From assembly GCF_000377745.1 (NCBI RefSeq), contig NZ_KB898713.1, positions 62,001-126,000 of the forward strand: a DNA stretch of 64,000 bases, given 5' to 3'. Origin of the DNA: Gilvimarinus chinensis DSM 19667 (GTDB lineage: Bacteria > Pseudomonadota > Gammaproteobacteria > Pseudomonadales > Cellvibrionaceae). Each line of letters begins with the position of its first letter. The first letter of the stretch is position 1. A program made the position numbers and the translations under genes. Shown here piece after piece: positions 17,198 to 24,765 of this stretch. The notes beneath the pieces were generated by a model. It was not told where the DNA came from, searched no databases, and was given only the letters and a program-made list of their open reading frames with translations.

Positions 17198-18631
17198 ATG
17201 TCTGTTTCACGCACCATTAACTCACCGCCTTTCATGACTGCTCCTTCCGCACAAGAAACCCCCGGCGCCTGGCTGTTATTGACTGTCATTTGCCTTGGTT
17301 CTTTTATCGCACCTTTGGGGATGGCCTCGGTTAATGTCGCTATTCCTGCACTTGCTGCGGAATTAAACGCGAATGCTGTACTGGTCAGCTGGATCCCAAC
17401 CACGGTCCTGCTGGCCAATATTGTGTTTATGTTGCCCGCCGGTAAGTTGGCCGATTTGTTTGGGCGTAAGCAGGTCTTTCGTTGGGGGATTTGCCTGAAT
17501 GCGCTAGCTGGTATCAGCGCAAGCTTTGCGGAGTCCGTGTCCTGGGTATTGGCTATGCGGTTTATACAAGGCATTGGGTCGGCAATGATGTTTGCTACCA
17601 GCATGGCACTGCTTATTTCCGTATTTGCACCGCATAAACGCGGCCTGCCTTTAGGGTTGAACGCCGCCTGTGTGTATCTGGGGCTAACGCTGGCCCCGGC
17701 TCTAGGTGGCTGGATCACCGAAGCTTTGGGGTGGCGCTATGTTTTTTTATTGCCGCTGCCCCTTGTCGCGGTGGTTCTGGTGCTGCTGCAGTGGCGAATT
17801 AAAGGTGAGTGGCGCTCCGGGGTAACCGACCGGTTTGATTGGCGAGGGGCGCTCCTGTTTGCTCTGTGGGCCTTGGCGCTGGTACTAGGCCTGACGGGTT
17901 TACCTGCCCCTTTCAGTGTTGTCTCGCTGCTGGTCTCTTTTGGTTTGCTGTTTGGTTTTGTACGTATGCAGGCCAGGGCAAAAAACCCGTTAATACGGGT
18001 GCAAATGTTTCGCGAATCACGAGTGTTTTCCATGTCGTTGCTGACGGCATCCTTTATGTATGCTTCAAGTTATCCGCTGGGTTTTTTGTTAAGCCTGTAT
18101 TTGCAGTATGTGCGTGACTTTAGCGCGTCGCAGGCCGGGCATGTGCTTTTGTCTCAGGCATTGGCAATGGCGTGTGTGGCGCCGGTGGCAGGTAAGCTCT
18201 CTGATTTCCTGCCTGCCAGGTTTCTGGCCAGTGCCGGTTGTGCCTGTACGTTAGCGGGTTTTGCATGGTTGAGTCAGTTGAGCGCCGAGACCAGTGGAGG
18301 GGCGATCAGTTTGGCGTTAGTATTGGTGGGTATTGGGTTTGGGTTTTTCTCCAGCCCGAATAATCACGTGGTGATGCATGCGGCGCGGGCAGATGAGGTG
18401 GGGGTGGCCGCGGCAACGCTTAATCTGGCGCGAGTAACGGGCAATCTGGTGGGTATGAGTTTGGTTAACTTACTGGTGTACTGGCACTTAGGAAACCAGG
18501 CGCTGGATGCGGGTGTTGCCGATTCGCTGCTGGCGACTTTCCACAATGCGATTAATCTAGCATTGATTTTTTTAACGGCCGCGACAGTACTTTCACTGTT
18601 GCGCGGCCGGGTGCATCAGCCGGATGCTTGA
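17198..18631 (+). CDS. MFS transporter, DHA2 (14-helix) type
   Basis: Multidrug-exporter-like major facilitator protein. It has about 14 hydrophobic segments, motif A-like GKLADLFGRKQVFRWG in loop 2-3 and the motif C-like ALGGWITEALGWRYVF region. Start is uncertain: ATGs at 17198 and 17234 both lack a Shine-Dalgarno sequence. The first directly follows a terminator T tract; the second gives a 12-residue N-terminus before helix 1, as in relatives. No periplasmic adaptor (EmrA-like) gene is adjacent. Its 3' end overlaps the end of the opposing aspartate kinase gene by 16 bases. Substrate unknown. Confidence 0.82.
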   Translation: MSVSRTINSPPFMTAPSAQETPGAWLLLTVICLGSFIAPLGMASVNVAIPALAAELNANAVLVSWIPTTVLLANIVFMLPAGKLADLFGRKQVFRWGICLNALAGISASFAESVSWVLAMRFIQGIGSAMMFATSMALLISVFAPHKRGLPLGLNAACVYLGLTLAPALGGWITEALGWRYVFLLPLPLVAVVLVLLQWRIKGEWRSGVTDRFDWRGALLFALWALALVLGLTGLPAPFSVVSLLVSFGLLFGFVRMQARAKNPLIRVQMFRESRVFSMSLLTASFMYASSYPLGFLLSLYLQYVRDFSASQAGHVLLSQALAMACVAPVAGKLSDFLPARFLASAGCACTLAGFAWLSQLSAETSGGAISLALVLVGIGFGFFSSPNNHVVMHAARADEVGVAAATLNLARVTGNLVGMSLVNLLVYWHLGNQALDAGVADSLLATFHNAINLALIFLTAATVLSLLRGRVHQPDA

Positions 18632-19986
18632 CCTATCAGCACATTGTACAAAATGCGGGTGGCCTCGTCGGCTACGGTTTGTGGAACTCCCACATGGAAA
18701 CAAATTTGCGACGGGCTTTGGTCGATCAAGTCGATGGGTATATGCGCATCACCCAATGCGCTCAGCGCCTCGATAATGGGGTAGGTGTTGCGGTTTAACC
18801 CCAGTCCCACCGGGGTGATGATGGACAGGTTGTACACCACCCTCATGTTGTCGGGCTTTAAGCGTTTTTCGATCACACGCCGCAGATCGTTAATGCTGCC
18901 CATCAAATCATCTTTGCTCACCAGTACCGCAATGTCGTCTTTGTCGGTGGGGTAGTGATAGGTGTTGATGCCAAAGTCATGAAAAATTTGCAGCAATGAC
19001 GCTGTAAACCCTACCTCTTCCCCCAGCATGTCTTTTTCAATGTGGATATAGGACATGTTGTCCAGACGAGCGATACCCACTACGCCTTCTTCCGGAACTC
19101 GTTCATTTAATATTAGCGTGCCCGGCTCTTTGGGCGAGTTGGTATTGCGAATATTGATGGGGATTTTGCGATCGCGACACTTGAGCATGGCGTCCAGATG
19201 AAACACGTTAAACCCTTTGCTCGAAAGCAAACGAATTTCTTTGAATGTCAGCCGTGGGATGGCTCGCGCTTCTTTGATGATGCGTGGGTCGGCTTCATAA
19301 ACGCCGTTAACATCGGTCCAGTTTTCGTAGGTGTCGGCATCCAGTGCATAGGCAATTTCACCGCCGGTTAAATCGGAGCCGCCGCGGGAAAATACCGCGA
19401 TATTGCCATCTTCGGTCACACCATAAAAACCGGGCATGACTGAAATTCCGTCAAACTCCTGAAGGCACTGAACGTTGTCATAGGCTTGATCTAAGGTGCG
19501 AGCTGCAAGGTAATTGTCGCTGACCAGAAAACCAATTTCTTCAGGCAGTTGTGCTTTAGCTTTAAGTCCGCATTTTTCCAGATAAGCCGCAATGATGCGT
19601 GCGTTGTAATGCTCGCCGCGTGAGGCGAGAAAGGCGACCCGTTTGTCGCCGCCCAGCTCGGTATTTAAATCTTGTTTCAACGCTTTGATAATGTCGGGGG
19701 CATCGATTTTCAAGTCGCGCATGATGGCGGTAAATTTATCGATGACGGCCTGGCGACTGTCGTCGGCAGAAATTCCCTGGCGCTGGTTGTAAAAATGGAT
19801 GCCTTTGGTCGCAATATTAATGAGATGGTCGGTCACCTTCTCTTCGTTCTTGTGGCTGCGGCCAGGGCCTGAAACCACAATTACTCGACGTTTTTTGTCG
19901 CTTTTAACAATGTCGGTAACTTTAGCAATCTGTTTGGCGTCCGCCACAGAGCTTCCGCCGAACTTACTGATAATAATGTCTGACAT
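18616..19986 (-). CDS. Aspartate kinase
   Basis: Phosphorylates aspartate, the first step toward aspartate semialdehyde. 456 residues, monofunctional. N-terminal ISKFGGSSV (ATP/aspartate site), catalytic-domain SRGGSDLTGGEIAYALDA, then two ACT regions (about 315-450) that would bind a feedback effector. It follows ectB by 78 bases on the same strand, so its product probably feeds EctB. It carries the common KFGGSSV start rather than the KIGGTSM start I associate with the ectoine-specific Ask_Ect, so dedication to DABA synthesis is inferred from position only. Confidence 0.93.
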   Translation of the reverse strand: MSDIIISKFGGSSVADAKQIAKVTDIVKSDKKRRVIVVSGPGRSHKNEEKVTDHLINIATKGIHFYNQRQGISADDSRQAVIDKFTAIMRDLKIDAPDIIKALKQDLNTELGGDKRVAFLASRGEHYNARIIAAYLEKCGLKAKAQLPEEIGFLVSDNYLAARTLDQAYDNVQCLQEFDGISVMPGFYGVTEDGNIAVFSRGGSDLTGGEIAYALDADTYENWTDVNGVYEADPRIIKEARAIPRLTFKEIRLLSSKGFNVFHLDAMLKCRDRKIPINIRNTNSPKEPGTLILNERVPEEGVVGIARLDNMSYIHIEKDMLGEEVGFTASLLQIFHDFGINTYHYPTDKDDIAVLVSKDDLMGSINDLRRVIEKRLKPDNMRVVYNLSIITPVGLGLNRNTYPIIEALSALGDAHIPIDLIDQSPSQICFHVGVPQTVADEATRILYNVLIGQASG

Positions 19987-20064
19987 GGCTGCTGATTGTC
20001 CGTTGTGAGTTTATGAAACTAAGGAAAGGCGCAAACCGCAGCTATGCGGTTTGCGGTACTTTGG

Positions 20065-21333
20065 TTAGCCGCCGGTCATCATTTTTTCGCGTTTATCGGC
20101 CAGCGCCTGCAGCGAGGCACGGATAATATCTAGCCCTTCGCTGACCAGCTCTTCTTCGATTAAAAGAGAGGGTAAAAACTTCAGCACCTGATCGTCGGCG
20201 CCAGAGGTTTCGATAATGAGGCCGCGTTCGAATGCTTCGGCAGAGGTTTCAGAGGCAACGCCCGGCGTCATCTCCAGCCCCCAGATCATTCCTAGCCCGC
20301 GCACTTTCGGGTTGAACTGCGGAAATTCATCGGCGATTTTTTGCAGGCCTTTTTGAATAAATTCGCCTTTGTGTTTTACCGCGGTGGCAAGATCGTCGTT
20401 ATCCCAAAAACTTAACGCCTGAGTGGCGGCGACAAAGGCGAGGTTGTTGCCGCGGAAGGTGCCTGTATGTTCGCCGGGCTGCCACTGGTCAAGCTCGGGG
20501 CGCATTAACAGCAGTGCCATGGGTAAACCGCCGCCAATTGATTTTGACAGCGTCACCATGTCAGGGTGAATTCCGGCACGCTCAAAGCTGAAAAAAGTGC
20601 CGGTGCGGCCGTTACCTACCTGAATATCATCGATAATTAACAAAATATCGAATTCGCGACACAGGCGCTCGAGTTTTTTCAGCCAATCGATGCGCGCCAC
20701 GTTGATGCCGCCTTCGCCCTGCACAGTCTCGACAATAATCGCTGCCGGTAGGTCGATGCCGCTGCTGCCGTCGGAAAGGAATTTGCGCAGGTAGTCAATG
20801 GTGTCGACGTCTTCGCCAAGAAAGCCATCAAACGGCATAAAGGCTGTATTGCTGCGGCTGCCGTAGGATTCGTCTTTGTAGAAATAGTTGCCCGTGGCCG
20901 CCAGCGCGCCCATGGTTAAGCCGTGGTAGCCATTGGTGAAAGCAATAACGTTTGAGCGCTGCTTCACCATGCGTGCCAATTTAAGGGCGGTCTCTACAGC
21001 GTTGGTACCAGTGGGGCCGGTAAACTGTACTTTATACTGCAGGTTTCGCGGTGCCAGAATGGTGTCGCGAAATTTTTGTAAGAACGCACGCTTGGCAATA
21101 GTGGCTTTGTCCAAGCCGTGAACAATACCGTCGCGCTGCAGGTGTTCGATTAGAGCTTCGGTAATCATCGGGTGGTTGTGGCCGTAATTGAGAACCCCGG
21201 CACCGGCAAAAAAATCGATATAGCGAGTGCCATTTTCGTCAAACAGCTCCGATCCTTTTGCGACATCAAATACCGTTGGAAATGAGCGTACATAGCCGCG
21301 AACTTCCGATTCCATTTCTTCAAAAATTCTCAT
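20065..21333 (-). CDS. ectB: L-2,4-diaminobutyrate-2-oxoglutarate transaminase
   Basis: PLP enzyme converting aspartate semialdehyde and glutamate to 2,4-diaminobutyrate, the first committed step of ectoine synthesis. 422 residues, the usual EctB length. Characteristic features are FFAGAGVLNYGHNHP, LLIIDDIQVGNGRTGTFFSFE and the PLP lysine in TLSKSIGGGLPMALLLM. GGGAGAAAG precedes the ATG. Normally flanked by ectA and ectC; here neither is present and aspartate kinase follows directly. DABA could serve ectoine made from genes elsewhere, or another DABA-derived product. Confidence 0.92.
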   Translation of the reverse strand: MRIFEEMESEVRGYVRSFPTVFDVAKGSELFDENGTRYIDFFAGAGVLNYGHNHPMITEALIEHLQRDGIVHGLDKATIAKRAFLQKFRDTILAPRNLQYKVQFTGPTGTNAVETALKLARMVKQRSNVIAFTNGYHGLTMGALAATGNYFYKDESYGSRSNTAFMPFDGFLGEDVDTIDYLRKFLSDGSSGIDLPAAIIVETVQGEGGINVARIDWLKKLERLCREFDILLIIDDIQVGNGRTGTFFSFERAGIHPDMVTLSKSIGGGLPMALLLMRPELDQWQPGEHTGTFRGNNLAFVAATQALSFWDNDDLATAVKHKGEFIQKGLQKIADEFPQFNPKVRGLGMIWGLEMTPGVASETSAEAFERGLIIETSGADDQVLKFLPSLLIEEELVSEGLDIIRASLQALADKREKMMTGG

Positions 21334-21360
21334 GCTTGTCTTTCTCCCGATGATAGAAAA

Positions 21361-21466
21361 CTGTAGCTAAACGCTACAGCGTTGGTGTTTGATTTAATAC
21401 TCAGTTGCGCATTAGTGCGCCGATTGATTAGTGGATTACGCATGGAGCGTTGATTTGGCTCAACGC
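21361..21466 (-). other. Hairpin-rich leader of ectB
   Basis: The 278 bases between ectB and the divergent yigZ contain two perfect 7-bp hairpins in the ectB leader: CTGTAGC/GCTACAG (21361-21367 with 21373-21379) and GCGTTGA/TCAACGC (21447-21453 with 21460-21466). No T tract follows, so these are operators or leader structures rather than terminators. I recognise no known osmotic-response promoter. Confidence 0.3.
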
Positions 21467-21611
21467 CTGCAAATAGAGGGGCGATTTCGACGGTACTGCG
21501 CCGCAAGCGCCACCTGATAATGTGTTACATCTTTTATCATAGCAAGTGAAGAACCTAAACACGAATTCGTAACGGGTTTGGTAAGATCCACTCTGTCTGT
21601 AAGGAGCGTCT

Positions 21612-22232
21612 ATGAATCAAACCTATTCAGTATTGGCAGAGCCTGCTGTCTTCGAACATATTGAAAAGCGAAGTGTCTTTAAAGCCATTTTATTGCCGGT
21701 CACATCGCGTGAAGAGGCTATGAGCTCGCTTGAAGCCATCAAGCTGGAGCAGCCCGGTGCCAGCCACTATTGTTGGGCTTACATTATTGGCGCTGCGGCG
21801 CAGCCTTTGAATGTGGCGTTTTGTGATGACGGTGAGCCCTCTGGGACAGCAGGTAAACCGATGTTGAATGTGTTGCAGCACCGCGAAGCGGGCAATTGTT
21901 TGGCGGTGGTTGTGCGTATTTTTGGCGGGGTCAAGCTGGGGGCGGGTGGTTTGGTACGTGCCTATGGTGCCGCCGTATCGGGCGCACTGGATTTGGCAAG
22001 CTGGCGCACGCTGGTACCGCAATGTTCGGTAGCGATTGAGGTTTCCTTTGCGCTGGAGCAAAAGGTGCGTCACTTTTTAGGCGAGCGAAATATCAGCGAG
22101 ATTGATGCTGAATATACGGATAGAGTTTGTTTGCACTGTCGTGTACCACAAAACTTGTGCGCTGAAATTGAAGTTGGCTTGGCTGATTTGAGTTCGGGGG
22201 AGGCAAAGCTTCGCAGCGTTGAGAAAAAATAG
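21612..22232 (+). CDS. yigZ: YigZ family (IMPACT-like) protein
   Basis: 206 residues, full length. The conserved IMPACT-family block FCDDGEPSGTAGKPML lies near residues 73-88 and VRIFGGVKLGAGGLVRAYG near 97-115, followed by the C-terminal DUF1949 domain. Related to yeast/mammalian IMPACT, which links to translation control; the bacterial role is not settled. AAGGAGCG precedes the ATG. Divergent from ectB. Confidence 0.92.
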   Translation: MNQTYSVLAEPAVFEHIEKRSVFKAILLPVTSREEAMSSLEAIKLEQPGASHYCWAYIIGAAAQPLNVAFCDDGEPSGTAGKPMLNVLQHREAGNCLAVVVRIFGGVKLGAGGLVRAYGAAVSGALDLASWRTLVPQCSVAIEVSFALEQKVRHFLGERNISEIDAEYTDRVCLHCRVPQNLCAEIEVGLADLSSGEAKLRSVEKK

Positions 22233-22399
22233 TAGGAGATTGCCGCAAAAGACGGTACATTTGACATATTATCGTCACAGTTTAAGGACACTCTGCTAAC
22301 AGAGAAAACGCCGACAGTTTTCCATACTTGTCAGGACCAAACGGTGCGGTACCACGCTTTACCAGTAGCAAACGAGTGTTTGCCACCACGGGAGGTGTT

Positions 22400-22960
22400 A
22401 TGGATGAGAGGATTTTACGGCTTAATATCGCCGGGCAACCCATCGAGTGGTTGCACTGGCAAGATGCCGTCTGTCTTTACGCGAGGGATTTGGTTGCCTG
22501 GAGTTTAGGTGGCCCGGTAAGAAAGGTGATGGGCGGTTACGCTCGCTGTAGCAGCGTACGCTCGCAGATAACCCTCCCCGCCATCATTGCCTGCGGCGGC
22601 CGACGCGTCGCTCGCTACCGCCACATCCCCCCTCTTACTAATCGCGCTCTGTTCGCCCGAGATAATTACCTTTGCCTTTACTGTGGCAAATCTTTCGTCA
22701 CCGGTTTGCTGTCGCGCGATCATGTGCATCCGGTCAGCCGTGGTGGCCGCGATGTATGGCAAAATGTGGTCAGTGCGTGCAAACGTTGCAATCAACGTAA
22801 AAGCAATCATCTGCTACAAGATATCGATATGGAGCTTCTCGCTCTGCCTTTTTGTCCTAATAATGCTGAATATCTGGCGCTGATTAACTCTGATCGCATT
22901 CGCGGTGACCAAATGGAGTTTCTGCGTCCCCAATTTTCGCAGCACCGCGTCTGGCATTAG
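22400..22960 (+). CDS. HNH endonuclease family protein
   Basis: 186-residue protein with a zinc-binding HNH domain in the C-terminal half: CLYCGK, SRDHVHPVSRGG (the His-rich beta hairpin), then N-x-V-x-ACKRCNQRKSN. The N-terminal half is the usual leader of this subfamily (IAGQPIEWLHWQDAV, then a Tyr/Val-rich segment ending in RYRHIPPLTNRALFARDN). The ATG at 22400 follows GGGAGG; the in-frame start at 22328 has no site. Stand-alone house-keeping-type HNH proteins of this kind are common in proteobacteria, without known DNA targets. No phage or restriction genes are nearby. Confidence 0.88.
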   Translation: MDERILRLNIAGQPIEWLHWQDAVCLYARDLVAWSLGGPVRKVMGGYARCSSVRSQITLPAIIACGGRRVARYRHIPPLTNRALFARDNYLCLYCGKSFVTGLLSRDHVHPVSRGGRDVWQNVVSACKRCNQRKSNHLLQDIDMELLALPFCPNNAEYLALINSDRIRGDQMEFLRPQFSQHRVWH

Positions 22961-23032
22961 CCCGTCTTTTACCGCTAGAATTCCAGCCTAACTAATAACT
23001 CACCGGCTATAACCGGTACCCCGAGGTGTTCT

Positions 23033-23986
23033 ATGGCTGATTTTTCCCGCCGTCAATTTTTACGCGCTGCGGTCGCTGCATCTGGCGGCGCGCTGTGCAG
23101 TGTGCTGCCTGGTATGGGGCTGGCGCAAAGTAAACCGACATTCGACTTTGATATTTCGCTGGCACAGTGGTCGCTGAATAAAGCGTTTTTTGATCGCTCG
23201 CTAAGTCCATTAGACTTTCCGGCGGTGGCGCGTACCAGTTTTGATATTGGTGCGGTCGAGTATGTTAATCAGTTTTTTATGGATAAGGCGCGGGATAAAG
23301 CATTTTTGCAGGATCTGAAAGGTCGCGCCGCCGATCATAATGTAAAAAGCTTATTGATTATGGTGGATGGCGAAGGGGATTTATCCACCTCGGATGAAGC
23401 CCGCCGTAAGCAATCGGTAGAAAACCATTATAAGTGGGTAGAGGCCGCGCACGATCTTGGCTGTCATAGTATCCGAGTGAACCTGCACGGTGCTGGTAGC
23501 GCCGAAGCGTGGCACAAAGCATCGGTGAGCAGCATGCGCGAGCTGGCTGAATTTTCGAAGCCGCTGAACGTTAAAATACTGGTGGAAAATCACGGCGGTT
23601 ATTCGTCTCATGGCGCAAAGTTGGCGGCGGTTCTTAAAGAGGCCGATTCTCCTTTTTGTGGTTCTATGCCCGACTTTGGAAACTTTTGCTATCAGCGCGC
23701 CAGCGGCGATTTGTGGGACTCGCCTTGCGTAAAGCAATACGATATTTATCAGGGTGTCGCAGATTTACTACCCTATGCCGGTGCCATCAGTGCAAAAACG
23801 TTCCGCTTTGATGAGCAGGGCAATGAGCCGGATATTGATTACTATAAAATCTTTGAGTTGGTAAAAGCCGCTCAGTACTCGGGCTACGTGGGGATCGAAT
23901 ACGAGGGGCACGACTTGCCCGCCGATGAAGGTATTCGTGCCACCAAACGGTTGTTAGAAAAAGTAAGAAGTGGGCTTTCCGCCTAA
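23033..23986 (+). CDS. Tat-exported TIM-barrel sugar isomerase/epimerase-like protein
   Basis: 317 residues. The N-terminal twin-arginine signal SRRQFLRAA with a following hydrophobic stretch and cleavage near GLAQS puts it in the periplasm. The body is an AP-endonuclease-2/sugar phosphate isomerase-like barrel: candidate metal ligands are the Glu in ILVENHGG, Asp in MPDFGNF and Glu in GIEYEGH. The usual His of the strand-7 HxK motif reads SAK, which is unusual. Cytoplasmic relatives isomerise hydroxypyruvate or inosose; Bacteroides relatives hydrate 3-keto-2-hydroxyglucal. The nearby DUF1080 and dehydrogenase-like genes favour the last role; that is inference. Confidence 0.8.
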   Translation: MADFSRRQFLRAAVAASGGALCSVLPGMGLAQSKPTFDFDISLAQWSLNKAFFDRSLSPLDFPAVARTSFDIGAVEYVNQFFMDKARDKAFLQDLKGRAADHNVKSLLIMVDGEGDLSTSDEARRKQSVENHYKWVEAAHDLGCHSIRVNLHGAGSAEAWHKASVSSMRELAEFSKPLNVKILVENHGGYSSHGAKLAAVLKEADSPFCGSMPDFGNFCYQRASGDLWDSPCVKQYDIYQGVADLLPYAGAISAKTFRFDEQGNEPDIDYYKIFELVKAAQYSGYVGIEYEGHDLPADEGIRATKRLLEKVRSGLSA

Positions 23987-23992
23987 CAGGGG

Positions 23993-24352
23993 TTAACGGT
24001 AGACCACTTGGCCGCGGTACATCCGCAGTGGCTTGTCTTTTTTGCTCTCTTCGTCAGCGCCCTCCCGGGGGCGTTCGGTTAACGTCACCTGGCCGCGGTA
24101 AACTTTTACCTGATGCGACTTATCTTGTTTGGGTTTGGCGGCTGGCTCCAGCTCGCTAAGCCAATCGTCGCCGGCCATTTGAAATAGTTCTTTAATGAGT
24201 GTGCGGGTTACTGTCTCTTTGCACTTGGGGTAAAAGGCCGCGAGCTCGCTGAGCACTTCGGGGTTGGCGAGCTTGATACCTGGTTTGAGTTCTGAGGGCA
24301 CCCGGCGACGTAGCTCGAGAATCAGGTCAATCATGGGTTTGCTGTACTGCAT
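23993..24352 (-). CDS. Conserved hypothetical protein, repeated YRGQV motif
   Basis: 119-residue protein I do not recognise. The ATG at 24350-24352 has AGGAC eight bases upstream; a TTG two codons earlier is less likely. The N-terminal half is helical (MIDLILELRRRVPSELKPGIKLANPEVLSEL). The C-terminal half carries two copies of a short VYRGQV/MYRGQV motif (about residues 83-88 and 111-116) separated by a charged linker, and ends on the second copy. It reads like a small cytoplasmic protein with a double peptide motif. Convergent with the TIM-barrel gene, 6 bases apart. Confidence 0.65.
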   Translation of the reverse strand: MQYSKPMIDLILELRRRVPSELKPGIKLANPEVLSELAAFYPKCKETVTRTLIKELFQMAGDDWLSELEPAAKPKQDKSHQVKVYRGQVTLTERPREGADEESKKDKPLRMYRGQVVYR

Positions 24353-24564
24353 GGGCAAAGTCCTAATTGGGTGACGGCATTCGAGTCACAGACGCTCAAA
24401 TCCACCGTCAAAACCTGACTGCAAAATATTCGCCAAGCCTAAAATACCGCCTTATGGCCCCAGTCTTCGGTTTCGGTGCTGGTTTTGTGCAACCTTTTGG
24501 GGCCTGTACTTGGGCATGCCGTCCAAAACAGGGCGAGCTACAAGAGCTACAAACATTACTTAAC

Positions 24565-24592
24565 TTGCGCCCTTAACCCTCTGTTTTATACT
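24565..24592 (+). promoter_or_regulatory. Candidate sigma-70 promoter for the heme dehydrogenase gene
   Basis: TTGCGC (24565-24570), 16-base spacer, TATACT (24587-24592). It would start transcription near 24599, giving a leader of about 165 bases. The bases before it in the 24353-24766 gap show nothing I recognise. Confidence 0.4.
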
Positions 24593-24612
24593 GCCGAAGC
24601 TTGGTGCCCTGG

Positions 24613-24726
24613 CTACGGGGCGTTAGCTTGTTGTCATTGACTCTGTGAGGTTCGCTGCCCGTAGGCTACACGGCGAGCTTTATCACTTGCGGCAACAAGC
24701 TGTAACACTGAGAGCTGCGCTGCCGC
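24613..24726 (+). other. Possible structured leader RNA with interleaved helices
   Basis: Two complementary pairs interleave: CTACGGG (24613-24619) with CCCGTAG (24658-24664), and AGCTTGTTG (24625-24633) with CAACAAGCT (24693-24701), the A-B-A'-B' order of a pseudoknot. A third pair, GCGGCA (24689-24694) with TGCCGC (24721-24726), overlaps the end of the second and would compete with it. No known riboswitch consensus (TPP, cobalamin, SAM) fits. The segment lies inside the inferred transcript of the downstream gene. Confidence 0.35.
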
Positions 24727-24765
24727 CTTGGGCGCGCTGGAGACCACACTTATAACGATAACGTG

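Noticed and set aside
22328-22960. HNH gene as part of a restriction or phage module
   Set aside because: No methyltransferase, integrase or phage gene is near; neighbours are ordinary chromosomal genes.
24367-24576. Possible 69-residue gene on the plus strand
   Set aside because: No ribosome site, no recognisable similarity and it lies between a small gene and the promoter of the next one.
24600-24765. TPP or cobalamin riboswitch before the heme dehydrogenase gene
   Set aside because: Isolated CTGAGA and GGTGCC matches exist, but the other conserved blocks of either class are absent.
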